The translations under genes and the position numbers were made by a program. DNA of 51,480 nucleotides from JBPBQZ01 sp050955105 (GTDB lineage: Bacteria; Pseudomonadota; Gammaproteobacteria; Burkholderiales; Burkholderiaceae), in assembly GCA_050955105.1 (NCBI GenBank), contig JBPBQZ010000090.1, forward strand, positions 1 through 51,480, given 5' to 3'. Of the stretch, positions 32,952 through 41,068 are shown in pieces; position 1 is the stretch's first letter; each line of letters starts with the position of its first letter. The notes beneath the pieces were generated by a model that ran no database searches, was not told the origin of the DNA, and worked only from the letters and a program-made list of their open reading frames with translations.

Positions 32952-33494
32952 CTACTCCGCTACCGGTCGCTTGCCAAGCTTGCGCTGCAAGGTGCGGCGA
33001 TGCATGTTCAGCGCGCGCGCGGTGGCGGAAACATTGCCGCCGTTGTCGAACAACACGCGTTGAATATGCTCCCACTCGAGTCGCTGCACTGGCAGCGGCT
33101 TGGGATTCTCAAGCGCGTTTTCGGCCTGCCGCGCACTGGCGTTGGCCGACAGCGCATTCAAGATCGTCTCGACATTGGCTGGCTTGGCCAGATAGTTGTC
33201 GGCGCCTTCCTTGACCGCCTGAACCGCGGTGGCAATGCTCGCATAACCGGTCAATACCAGAATGCGTGCGGTCGTCTGCAAACTGCGCAGCGTGGCCAGC
33301 CATTGCAGGCCCGATGAATCGCCAAGATGCAAGTCGACGGTGATATTGCCGAAGGCCACCGCATCGGCGAGCTTCACGGCAGAGGCGCCATCGTGCGCCT
33401 GATGCACGATGTAGCCGCGCCGCGTCAGCGAGCGCGCCAATACACCGGCGAACACGGTATCGTCGTCGACGATCAGAAAATTCAGATTACTCAT
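32952..33494 (-). CDS. regA: Redox response regulator, RegA/PrrA/ActR family
   Basis: A 180-aa response regulator with an N-terminal receiver (acidic DDD at 10-12, phospho-acceptor D54 in ITVDLHLGDSSGL, Lys in LAKP). A C-terminal Fis-type HTH ends NMHRRTLQRKLGKRP, the almost invariant DNA-recognition helix of RegA/PrrA/RoxR. These regulators control respiratory, redox and carbon functions in response to quinone redox state. ATG 33494 gives the native start MSNLNFLIVDDD. It overlaps the regB stop by 8 bp, so the two are translationally coupled. Its 3' end faces hslU across the octamer repeat. Confidence 0.92.
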   Translation of the reverse strand: MSNLNFLIVDDDTVFAGVLARSLTRRGYIVHQAHDGASAVKLADAVAFGNITVDLHLGDSSGLQWLATLRSLQTTARILVLTGYASIATAVQAVKEGADNYLAKPANVETILNALSANASARQAENALENPKPLPVQRLEWEHIQRVLFDNGGNVSATARALNMHRRTLQRKLGKRPVAE

Positions 33495-34827
33495 GGCTGG
33501 CTTCGGTGCGCTGCGGCAGCAATAGCGCGGCGCAGGTGCCGCCTTCTGCCACATCGGTGAGTTCGATCGATCCGCCCAGTTGGCCCGCCGTGGCAAATGC
33601 CAGATACAGGCCCACGCCTTGGCCGCCCTGCGTGCTTTGTACCGGTGCCTTGCCCACTTGCGCGCGCAGCGGCCCGAGCATCCCGGCGCCGCGGTCGATG
33701 ACACGAAACGCCATTGTATCGCCGTGCGCGGCGGTTTCGAGCAGCACCGCCGACGGGCTGGCGCGCGCCGCGTTATCCAGCAGAATCGTCAGGATCTGGC
33801 CGATCGCCACGGTGTCGCCGAACAGCAAAGGCGGTGGGTTTGCGCCGGCGCGGCTGAATTGCACTTGCGGATGGCGCAGCCGCCATTGCTCGGTGAAGCC
33901 GTCGAGCCAGTCGGCCAGCCGCTGCCGCACCGGCAGATGCGCGCGCGACTGCAGCCGTGCGAGTGCGCTTTTGCACAGGCCGATCTGTTGTTCGAGCAAA
34001 AGCAGGTCTTCGCGATACGCGCTGAGGCCACGGTAGGTGGCCGCAGCCGGCGCGCGGCTTGTGGCGGCGTACGCAGCCGGCGCTCCCGCCGAGCTTCGCG
34101 TTCCCGCGGCAGTGTCCGCCGCCATTTCCACCGCTGCTTCAGCCAGCAACTCTTCCGCCACCAGCGCCATCGTCGACAACGGCGTACCGATTTCATGCGC
34201 CACGCTGGCGGCCTGCGCGCCCAGCGCCACTACGCGCTCGTCGCGCAACAGCCGTGCATGCGCGTCGGCTAGCGCCGCGTCGCGCGCCCGCAGCGCCCGG
34301 GAAATGCGCGCGACGAACCAGACGATCAGCGCCACGCTGACCATGAAATTGATCCAGACGCCGGTGCGGTAGTAGTCGAACAGATTGCCCGGATCCTGCA
34401 TGCTCAGCGGGATCGATTCGAGCGACAGCAGGCCGTAGCCCGATACCGCGAATAGCGCGAGGCAGATGATCAAGGCGCGCGGCAGCACCGCGGCGCCGAT
34501 CGCCAGCGCCGGCAGGTAAAGCGAAACGAAAGGGTTGGTGGTGCCGCCCGACAGGAACAGCAATGCCGACAGCGCCGCCAGATCGACCAATAGTTGTCCG
34601 AACAGCTCGTAGTTGGTTTCCGGCGTGGCGCGGCTGACGCGCCACCAGGTGAGCGCGTTGAACAGCGTTTCCATGCCGATGATCACCAGCATCGCCGCGA
34701 TCGGCAGCGTGACGCCGAAAAAGCGTGTGGCGATGTCGATCGTCACCAACTGGCCGATAATCGCCAGGCAGCGCAGCCAGAACAATTGGGCCAGATTGAC
34801 GTGTCCGAGGAAGCTGATGCGGTTCAT
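33487..34827 (-). CDS. regB: Redox sensor histidine kinase, RegB/PrrB family
   Basis: A 446-aa membrane kinase with about six N-terminal TMs (residues 12-175). The RegB quinone-sensing heptapeptide GGTTNPF is at 94-100. The H-box VAHEIGTPLSTM has the phospho-acceptor His211. A Cys (C285) in QQIGLCKSAL corresponds to the redox-active RegB cysteine. The HATPase_c N-box is at DNAARASPS (N352), with DRGAGM and GGQGVGLYLA as G-boxes. An Ala/Ser/Thr-rich insertion of about 35 residues (230-266) separates the two dimerisation helices, which is unusual. ATG 34827 is chosen over an upstream frame that runs back to 35052 without family likeness. Confidence 0.92.
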   Translation of the reverse strand: MNRISFLGHVNLAQLFWLRCLAIIGQLVTIDIATRFFGVTLPIAAMLVIIGMETLFNALTWWRVSRATPETNYELFGQLLVDLAALSALLFLSGGTTNPFVSLYLPALAIGAAVLPRALIICLALFAVSGYGLLSLESIPLSMQDPGNLFDYYRTGVWINFMVSVALIVWFVARISRALRARDAALADAHARLLRDERVVALGAQAASVAHEIGTPLSTMALVAEELLAEAAVEMAADTAAGTRSSAGAPAAYAATSRAPAAATYRGLSAYREDLLLLEQQIGLCKSALARLQSRAHLPVRQRLADWLDGFTEQWRLRHPQVQFSRAGANPPPLLFGDTVAIGQILTILLDNAARASPSAVLLETAAHGDTMAFRVIDRGAGMLGPLRAQVGKAPVQSTQGGQGVGLYLAFATAGQLGGSIELTDVAEGGTCAALLLPQRTEASHE

Positions 34828-34862
34828 CTTGCAAGTGTAAGGTCGAAAGCCGCGCGCGCAGC

Positions 34863-34937
34863 GCCCAAGCCGCCTGCGGCGGCGCTTAGTCGCACCTAGG
34901 ACTTCTCCGTCCGGTCGAGCCGCCAAGCGGCTTGGGC
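34863..34937. repeat. Long inverted repeat upstream of regB
   Basis: GCCCAAGCCGC (34863-34873) and GCGGCTTGGGC (34927-34937) are a perfect 11-bp inverted pair spanning 75 bp, with further short GC-rich complementarity inside. The 344-bp regB/argB spacer otherwise holds only the argB promoter region. It could be a structured leader of regB, an operator region, or a copy of a dispersed palindromic element. Confidence 0.75.
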
Positions 34938-35090
34938 TATAGCGCGCCCCGCCCCGGAGACGCACGGCGAGACGCATTTCCGCGCACACCGGCGGCGCCG
35001 TCAAGCGCCGCGCCGCCGCGCCGCGCGCCACATTGACGGGCTCGCGCAACACGCCGTTTTTTTTGCCGCGGTTTCCCTGATTGCATCCTG

Positions 35091-35096
35091 TACAAT
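35091..35096 (+). promoter_or_regulatory. Possible argB promoter -10
   Basis: TGTACAAT ends at 35096, about 75 bp before argB. No clear -35 at 17 bp is seen; the T-rich run at 35057-35064 lies further upstream. Confidence 0.35.
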
Positions 35097-35171
35097 TCGC
35101 CCGTCTAGGTGTTCCCAGGGCTGTTTTCGACGCTCGGCCGCACCACTACAGCCACCCCACCCGTCGCAGCC

Positions 35172-36062
35172 ATGTCCGACATTTCCACGATTCCGCCCGC
35201 CCTGAAGGCAGAGATCCTGGCCGAGGCCCTGCCTTATATTCGCCAGTATCACGGCAAGACCGTCGTCATCAAGTACGGCGGCAACGCCATGACCGAAGAC
35301 CGCCTGAAACAAAGTTTCGCGCGCGACGTCATCTTGTTGAAGCTGGTCGGCATCAATCCCGTCATCGTTCACGGTGGCGGTCCGCAGATCGACCAGGCCC
35401 TCAAGAAGATCGGCAAGCAAGGCACCTTCGTGCAGGGCATGCGCGTCACCGACGAAGAGACGATGGAAGTCGTCGAGTGGGTGCTGGCCGGCGAAGTGCA
35501 GCAAGACATCGTCATGCTGATCAACCAGTACGGCGGCCAGGCGGTCGGGCTCACCGGCAAAGACGGCGGGCTGATCCACGCGCGCAAGATGATGCTGCCG
35601 GATCGCGACCGCCCGGGTGAATTTCTCGATATCGGCCAGGTCGGCGAAGTCGACTCGATCAATCCGGCGGTCGTCAAAGCGCTGCAGGACGACGCCTTCA
35701 TTCCGGTGATCTCGCCGATCGGCTTCGATTCGAACGGCCTGTCGTACAACATCAATGCCGATCTGGTGGCTGGCAAGCTGGCGGTGGTGCTGAACGCCGA
35801 GAAGCTCGTCATCATGACCAACATCCCCGGCGTGATGGACAAAGACGGCACGCTGCTGACCGACCTGTCGGCGCGCGAAATCGACGCGCTGTTCGCCGAT
35901 GGCACCATCTCCGGCGGCATGTTGCCGAAGATCTCGTCGGCGCTCGACGCGGCCAAGAGCGGCGTGCGCTCGGTGCATATCATCGACGGCCGCATCGGCC
36001 ACTCGGTGCTGCTCGAAATTCTCACCGAACAACCGTTCGGCACGATGATCCGTTCGCACTGA
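35172..36062 (+). CDS. argB: Acetylglutamate kinase
   Basis: ArgB phosphorylates N-acetylglutamate, the second step of arginine synthesis. The 296-aa protein shows VVIKYGGNAM (ATP-phosphate site), INPVIVHGGGPQI, GLTGKDGGLIHARKM, NINADLVAGKLAVVLNAEKLVIMTNIPGV, and SGGMLPKISSALDAAKSGV. The N-terminal helix (residues 1-25) before the kinase core is the type present in arginine-sensitive hexameric enzymes. ATG 35172 is preferred to the GTG at 35109. The HAD nucleotidase follows 5 bp after the stop. Confidence 0.95.
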   Translation: MSDISTIPPALKAEILAEALPYIRQYHGKTVVIKYGGNAMTEDRLKQSFARDVILLKLVGINPVIVHGGGPQIDQALKKIGKQGTFVQGMRVTDEETMEVVEWVLAGEVQQDIVMLINQYGGQAVGLTGKDGGLIHARKMMLPDRDRPGEFLDIGQVGEVDSINPAVVKALQDDAFIPVISPIGFDSNGLSYNINADLVAGKLAVVLNAEKLVIMTNIPGVMDKDGTLLTDLSAREIDALFADGTISGGMLPKISSALDAAKSGVRSVHIIDGRIGHSVLLEILTEQPFGTMIRSH

Positions 36063-36067
36063 CCCGC

Positions 36068-36826
36068 ATGCAGACAACGCCGAGACGGCGCGCCGGCAAC
36101 GGCCGCCGCGCTAACGTTGCGGGGCGCCAGCGCCCTGGTCCGATCTGGCTGTTCGATCTCGACGACACCCTGCATCACGCGTCACGCACACTGCTGCCCG
36201 CGGTCGATCGCGCCATGACCGCCTATGTGGCGCGGCGCCTCGAGGTCGATCACGACACCGCGAACCATCTGCGCTCGTCTTACTGGCGTCGCTACGGCGC
36301 CACGCTGCTCGGGCTGATCGCTGTGCACGGCATCGATCCGCATGAATTCCTGCGCGAAGTGCATCCGCTCGACGATCTGGCCGCCGGCGTGCATGCCGAG
36401 CGCGGGCTGGCGGCACTGTTGCGCACGCTGCCCGGCCGCAAGCTGATCTTGACGAACGCGCCGCAGGCTTACGCGCTGGGCGTACTCGAAGTGCTCGGCA
36501 TCGATAAGCTGTTCGAACGCGTGATCGCCGTCGAGCAGATGCGCACGCAAAAGCGCTGGCGCGCCAAGCCGGATCGCGCCGTGCTGCGGCGCATTTTGCG
36601 TAGCCTCGGGGTGCCCGCGCACCGGGTGATTCTGGTCGAGGACACCCACGGCCATCTGAAGCGCTATCGTCAAATGGGCTTGAAAACCGTATGGATGACG
36701 GGCCATCTGGGCGAGGCGATGCGGCGTCGCCGCCCGGGTTTTCGACGCACGCGCGGCAAGCCGCACTATGTCGATCGGCGTATCGGTTCGCTATCGCAGC
36801 TGCGCTATACTTGGGCGCTTCGCTGA
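36068..36826 (+). CDS. HAD-family pyrimidine 5'-nucleotidase-like hydrolase
   Basis: A 252-aa HAD hydrolase of the SDT1/YjjG-like pyrimidine 5'-nucleotidase type, hydrolysing nucleoside monophosphates or similar phosphates. Motif I is FDLDDTLHHAS (nucleophile Asp about 30), motif II is ILTNAP, the Lys of motif III lies in RWRAKPDR and motif IV is VLVEDTHGHL-like (read ILVEDTHGHLKRYRQMGLKTVW). A basic N-terminal tail of about 24 residues and a basic C-terminal tail (RRRRPGFRRTRGK) are added. Its place behind argB suggests co-transcription. In Burkholderia as I recall it slmA usually follows; here metX does. Confidence 0.88.
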   Translation: MQTTPRRRAGNGRRANVAGRQRPGPIWLFDLDDTLHHASRTLLPAVDRAMTAYVARRLEVDHDTANHLRSSYWRRYGATLLGLIAVHGIDPHEFLREVHPLDDLAAGVHAERGLAALLRTLPGRKLILTNAPQAYALGVLEVLGIDKLFERVIAVEQMRTQKRWRAKPDRAVLRRILRSLGVPAHRVILVEDTHGHLKRYRQMGLKTVWMTGHLGEAMRRRRPGFRRTRGKPHYVDRRIGSLSQLRYTWALR

Positions 36827-36871
36827 CGCGCCGACCGCTTGGCCGAAGCCCTGCCCACTCGTCCGGAATTC

Positions 36872-38080
36872 ATGGAATCGTCGATCGGCTTCGTCGTCCC
36901 TCGCACCCTGTCATTCGACACGCCGCTGCCGCTGCAAAACGGCAGCCTGCTGAACGCGTATGACCTCGTCGTCGAAACCTACGGCGAGCTCAATGCCGAC
37001 CGTTCGAATGCGGTGCTCATCTGCCATGCACTGAATGCCTCGCACCATGTCGCCGGCGTCTATGCGCCGCTCGATGGCGCGGCGCCCGCACACTCCCTGG
37101 AAGGTTTCGCGCAAGATGCTGCGACCCAGCTAGCCGGCGAAACCGGCTGGTGGGACAACATGGTCGGCCCCGGCAAGCCCCTCGATACCAATCGTTTCTT
37201 CGTGATCGGCGTGAACAACCTCGGCTCGTGCTTCGGTTCCACCGGCCCGATGAGTATCGATCGCGCTACCGGCGAACCTTATGGCGCGCGCTTTCCGGTC
37301 GTGACGGTGGAAGACTGGGTGGAAGCGCAGGCGCGCGTGGCCGACACCTTCGGCATCGAACGCTTCGCCGCGGTGATGGGCGGCAGTCTGGGCGGCATGC
37401 AGGCGCTGGCGTGGAGCATCATGTATCCGGAACGCGTCGCGCATTGCCTGATCATCGCGTCGACGCCCAAGCTGTCGGCGCAGAATATCGCCTTCAACGA
37501 AGTGGCGCGCTCGGCGATCCTGTCCGACCCGGACTTCCACGGCGGCAACTACTACGCGCATGGCACCAAGCCGCGCCGCGGTTTGCGCGTGGCGCGCATG
37601 ATCGGCCACATCACTTATTTGTCCGATGACGACATGGCCACCAAGTTCGGCCGTGCGTTGCGCCGCGCGGCAGGTGCGCACGATGCGTATAACTTCAGCT
37701 TCGATGTCGAATTCGAAGTGGAATCGTACCTGCGCTATCAAGGCGATAAATTCGCCGAATACTTCGACGCGAACACTTATCTGCTGATCACGCGTGCGCT
37801 CGATTATTTCGATCCCGCCAAGGCTTTCGACGGCGACCTGACTGCGGCGCTGGCACGCGCGCGCGCCAATTTCCTGGTAATTTCGTTCTCCACCGACTGG
37901 CGCTTCGCGCCGACGCGCTCGCGCGAAATCGTCAAGGCGCTGCTCGATCACAAACGGCAGATCACCTATGCCGAAATCGACGCACCGCACGGACACGACG
38001 CCTTCTTGCTCGACGACGCCCGCTATCACAACATCGTGCGCGCGCGTTTCGAGCGCATCGCCGCGGAGGTGGGCGCATGA
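36872..38080 (+). CDS. metX: Homoserine O-acyltransferase MetX
   Basis: MetX acylates homoserine in methionine synthesis; whether it uses acetyl- or succinyl-CoA cannot be decided by eye. The alpha/beta-hydrolase core has the nucleophile elbow GGSLGG (Ser172), Asp342 in STDWRF and His375 in PHGHDAF. NASHHVAG, GWWDNMVGPGKPLDT and NNLGSCFGSTGP are diagnostic. Residues about 66-90 form an insertion of about 24 aa between HHVAGVYA and GWWDN. ATG 36872 gives the usual start MESSIG. The stop overlaps metW by ATGA (38077-38080). Confidence 0.95.
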   Translation: MESSIGFVVPRTLSFDTPLPLQNGSLLNAYDLVVETYGELNADRSNAVLICHALNASHHVAGVYAPLDGAAPAHSLEGFAQDAATQLAGETGWWDNMVGPGKPLDTNRFFVIGVNNLGSCFGSTGPMSIDRATGEPYGARFPVVTVEDWVEAQARVADTFGIERFAAVMGGSLGGMQALAWSIMYPERVAHCLIIASTPKLSAQNIAFNEVARSAILSDPDFHGGNYYAHGTKPRRGLRVARMIGHITYLSDDDMATKFGRALRRAAGAHDAYNFSFDVEFEVESYLRYQGDKFAEYFDANTYLLITRALDYFDPAKAFDGDLTAALARARANFLVISFSTDWRFAPTRSREIVKALLDHKRQITYAEIDAPHGHDAFLLDDARYHNIVRARFERIAAEVGA

Positions 38081-38685
38081 ACCAGAGCAGCTTCGAACGC
38101 CTGACCGTGCGCGCCGACTTCCGCGCCATCGCGCGCTGGGTCGAACCGCGCTCCAGCGTGCTCGACCTCGGTTGCGGCGACGGCTCCTTGCTGGAACTGC
38201 TGTCGGAAGAGCTGGAAGTGCGCGGCTATGGCATCGAGATCAACGATGCCGGCGTGCTGTCGTGCGCGCAGAAAGGCATCGACGTGATCCAGCAGAATCT
38301 CGAAGGCGGCCTGCGACTATTCGAAGACAATAGCTTCGATTTCGCGGTGTTGTCGCAAACCCTGCAAACGATTCACCAGACCGCTGCCATCTTGCGCGAG
38401 ACGGTGCGCGTGGCGCGGCAATGCATTGTGTCGTTCCCCAATTTCGGCTATTGGCCGCACCGCCTGGCCGTGCTGGGCGGCCGCATGCCGGTGTCGCAGG
38501 CCCTGCCCTACCAGTGGCACAACACACCGAACGTGCGCGTGCTGACGATTCGCGACTTCGAGGCACTGGCGCCAGAAGTCGGCATCCATATCCTCGAACG
38601 CGCGGTGCTGCACGCCGGCCGGCCGATTCGTTGGGGCGCCAACTTGCGTGGTAGTCTTGCGGTCTACCGCGTTGAAAAGATCTGA
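38077..38685 (+). CDS. metW: Methionine biosynthesis protein MetW
   Basis: MetW is a small class I methyltransferase-like protein required with MetX for full homoserine acyltransferase activity in several proteobacteria. The 202-aa protein has VLDLGCGDGSLLELL (SAM-binding motif I), GYGIEIND, FDFAVLSQTLQ and the typical VSFPNFGYWPHRLAVLGGRMPVSQALPYQWHNTPNVR. It is translationally coupled to metX through the 4-bp overlap. Confidence 0.95.
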   Translation: MNQSSFERLTVRADFRAIARWVEPRSSVLDLGCGDGSLLELLSEELEVRGYGIEINDAGVLSCAQKGIDVIQQNLEGGLRLFEDNSFDFAVLSQTLQTIHQTAAILRETVRVARQCIVSFPNFGYWPHRLAVLGGRMPVSQALPYQWHNTPNVRVLTIRDFEALAPEVGIHILERAVLHAGRPIRWGANLRGSLAVYRVEKI

Positions 38686-38771
38686 CCGCGTGTTTTACAG
38701 CCCCGCCTCCCCGCCCCGTTTGTCGTCCCGCTCGCGTCACCCTACGTGTGCCGGGTTCACCGGCTGCTTCC

Positions 38772-40058
38772 ATGTCAGTGTCGCCCACGCCGTCGCCTCG
38801 TACTGACGGGAGCGGCGGCGCGAACGGTTGGCGCGCCTATCTGAACCGGCGCATGCTGACCTGCGTGTTTCTCGGCTTCACGTCGGGACTGCCGCTGTTC
38901 GTGCTGATCAGCCTGGTGCCCGCATGGCTGCGTTCCGAAGGCGTTTCGCTGAAGAGCATCGGCTTGTTCGCGCTGATCCAGTTTCCCTACACCTGGAAGT
39001 TCGTCTGGGCGCCGCTGATGGATCGCTTCGTGCCGCGCGTGCCCGGCTGGCAACCCGGACGCCGGCGCGGCTGGATGTTCCTCACGCAGCTGCTGGTGGC
39101 CGCGACCATCGCCGGCACCGGCTGGCTAGCGCCGCGCAATGCGCTGGGCGCCATCGCGCTGCTGGCCAGTGGGCTGGCCTTCTTCAGCGCCAGCCTGGAT
39201 ATCTCCATCGACGCATTCCGTCGCGAACTGTTGAACGAGCGTGAGCAGGGCCTGGGCACGGCGATCCATGTGAACGCTTACAAGGTGGCCGGCCTGGTGC
39301 CGGGCTCCCTGTCGCTGATTCTGGCCGATCATCTGGCGTGGTCCGCGGTATTCATGATCACCGCGGCGTTCATGCTGCCGGGCATCGTCATGACGCTGCT
39401 GGTCGACGAGCCGCGCATCGCCGGCCGCCCGCCCGCCACGCTGCGCGAGGCCATCGCCGAGCCGTTTCGCGAATTCATCGCGCGTGACGGCTGGCGCGGC
39501 GCGCTGCTGGTGCTGGCCTTCATCTTCCTCTACAAGCTGGGCGACAGCATGACCACCGCGCTCGCCACGCCCTTCTATCTGGACTTGGGCTTCAGCAAAA
39601 CGCAGATCGGTATCATTGCGAAAACCACCGGCTTCTGGGCCAGCCTCGCGGGCGGACTGATCGGCGGCGTATGGCTGATGAAACTGGGGATCGCGCGCGG
39701 CTTGTGGGTATTCGGCTTCGCGCAGTTATTGTCCTCACTCGGCTTTGCCTGGCTGGCGGCCAATGGTCCGTCGATGCTGGGCTTGGGCGGCGTGATTGCG
39801 CTGGAAGCTTTCGCGGCAGGCCTGGGCACCACCGCCTTCACCGCCTACATCGCCAACGCCACCGACGAACGCTATACGGCAACACAGTTCGCGCTGTTCA
39901 CCAGCCTGGCCTCGGTGCCGCGTACTTTCGCGAATGCGGGAACTGGCTACCTGGTCGGCGGTCTAGGGTGGTTCCACTTCTTTTTGCTGTGCGCCGTGCT
40001 GGCCATTCCAGGCATGGCGCTATTACCCAAAATCGCCCCGTGGAGAACGCTTAGATGA
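38772..40058 (+). CDS. ampG: Muropeptide permease AmpG
   Basis: AmpG imports GlcNAc-anhydro-muropeptides from the periplasm for cell-wall recycling; in many species these signal beta-lactamase induction. The 428-aa MFS protein has about 12-14 TMs. Family signatures are LGFTSGLPLFVLISLVPAWL, FPYTWKFVWAPLMDRF, SLDISIDAFRRELL, and FTAYIANATDERYTATQFALFTSL. ATG 38772 is used; an upstream in-frame GTG at 38748 adds eight residues. Its stop overlaps the M48 peptidase start (40055-40058). Confidence 0.92.
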   Translation: MSVSPTPSPRTDGSGGANGWRAYLNRRMLTCVFLGFTSGLPLFVLISLVPAWLRSEGVSLKSIGLFALIQFPYTWKFVWAPLMDRFVPRVPGWQPGRRRGWMFLTQLLVAATIAGTGWLAPRNALGAIALLASGLAFFSASLDISIDAFRRELLNEREQGLGTAIHVNAYKVAGLVPGSLSLILADHLAWSAVFMITAAFMLPGIVMTLLVDEPRIAGRPPATLREAIAEPFREFIARDGWRGALLVLAFIFLYKLGDSMTTALATPFYLDLGFSKTQIGIIAKTTGFWASLAGGLIGGVWLMKLGIARGLWVFGFAQLLSSLGFAWLAANGPSMLGLGGVIALEAFAAGLGTTAFTAYIANATDERYTATQFALFTSLASVPRTFANAGTGYLVGGLGWFHFFLLCAVLAIPGMALLPKIAPWRTLR

Positions 40059-41068
40059 TCTTCCGACGATGGGAATCGACATTAGCGCGCGCTTGCCTGA
40101 CGCTTGTCCTTGGCCTGCCGCTGCTGGCGCTGGCCGAGCGCGCCGTGCCGCCCGCGTCAGCCAGCGCCGCCGCGGCGTCGGCAGCCGCTTCCGCCGCGAA
40201 CCCTGACGCATCGGCCGCCGGCGCGCCGGTCGCGCAACGCGAGGATTCAGTAGAGAAAGATTCCGCCACCGCCTACGCCGAGGCGCTCACCGCGGCCGCG
40301 CACGATAAGCGGCTGGAGCCGGCCGGCCAGCTACAGTTGCGGATGCTGCGCGAGATCGTGCAGAAGCTCGTGCCTTATTCCTTGAAATGGAACGACCGTG
40401 CGCGCAACTGGCATTGGGAAGTGAATCTGGTGCGCTCGCCGCAGGTGTCGATGGTAGCGCTGCCGGGCGGCAAGATTCTGGTCTATACGGGCATGCTCGA
40501 TAAGCTGGGACTGAAGCGCGACGAAATAGCGCTGCTGATCTCCCACGAGATCGCGCATGCCTTGCGCGAACATGCCCGGGCGCGCGCCGGGGAAAACGTC
40601 GCCCTGCAGCAAGCGGGCGCGAAGATGAGCGCCAATACCGCCAGTGGCACGGCTAATGGCGTGGGTAATAGTGCGGGAAGTACCACGGACAATGGCGGCG
40701 ACGGCATCATCGCCGCCGCAGCCGCCGCGAACCTGCCCGATTCACCCGCGCTGTTCGACAGCCACTACGATCGCGACGACGAGACCGAGGCGGATGTGAT
40801 CGGCGCCGATATCGCCTCGCGCGCCGGCTTCGATCCGCGCGCCGCCGTCACGCTCTGGCGCAAGCTGGCTGCGGCGAACCAGCGTCACGCCCTGACCTTC
40901 GTCGCCAATCATCCGGTGAACCCGGCACGCATTCGCGATATCGAAAAACGTCTGCCCGACATGATGCCGCTGTATGCGCGGGCGATCCATAAATCGATCG
41001 AGACGCTGAAGCGCTATCCGGGCGTACGCGTGCCGGTGCGCAAAGACGGCGAATCACGGCGTAGCTAG
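40055..41068 (+). CDS. Periplasmic M48-family metallopeptidase
   Basis: A 337-aa exported zinc peptidase. The N-terminus is a signal peptide (about residues 8-28) followed by an Ala/Ser-rich stretch (32-58). The catalytic HEIAH is at 164-168 in LLISHEIAHALREHARAR, and the third ligand is Glu in DDETEADVIG (about 245). LPGGKILVYTGML and NHPVNPARI are typical of M48 (HtpX/Oma1/LoiP-like). A Ser/Thr/Gly/Asn-rich insertion (188-218) follows the zinc helix. It is coupled to ampG by a 4-bp overlap, and its stop overlaps the convergent xth gene by 4 bp. Confidence 0.9.
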   Translation: MIFRRWESTLARACLTLVLGLPLLALAERAVPPASASAAAASAAASAANPDASAAGAPVAQREDSVEKDSATAYAEALTAAAHDKRLEPAGQLQLRMLREIVQKLVPYSLKWNDRARNWHWEVNLVRSPQVSMVALPGGKILVYTGMLDKLGLKRDEIALLISHEIAHALREHARARAGENVALQQAGAKMSANTASGTANGVGNSAGSTTDNGGDGIIAAAAAANLPDSPALFDSHYDRDDETEADVIGADIASRAGFDPRAAVTLWRKLAAANQRHALTFVANHPVNPARIRDIEKRLPDMMPLYARAIHKSIETLKRYPGVRVPVRKDGESRRS

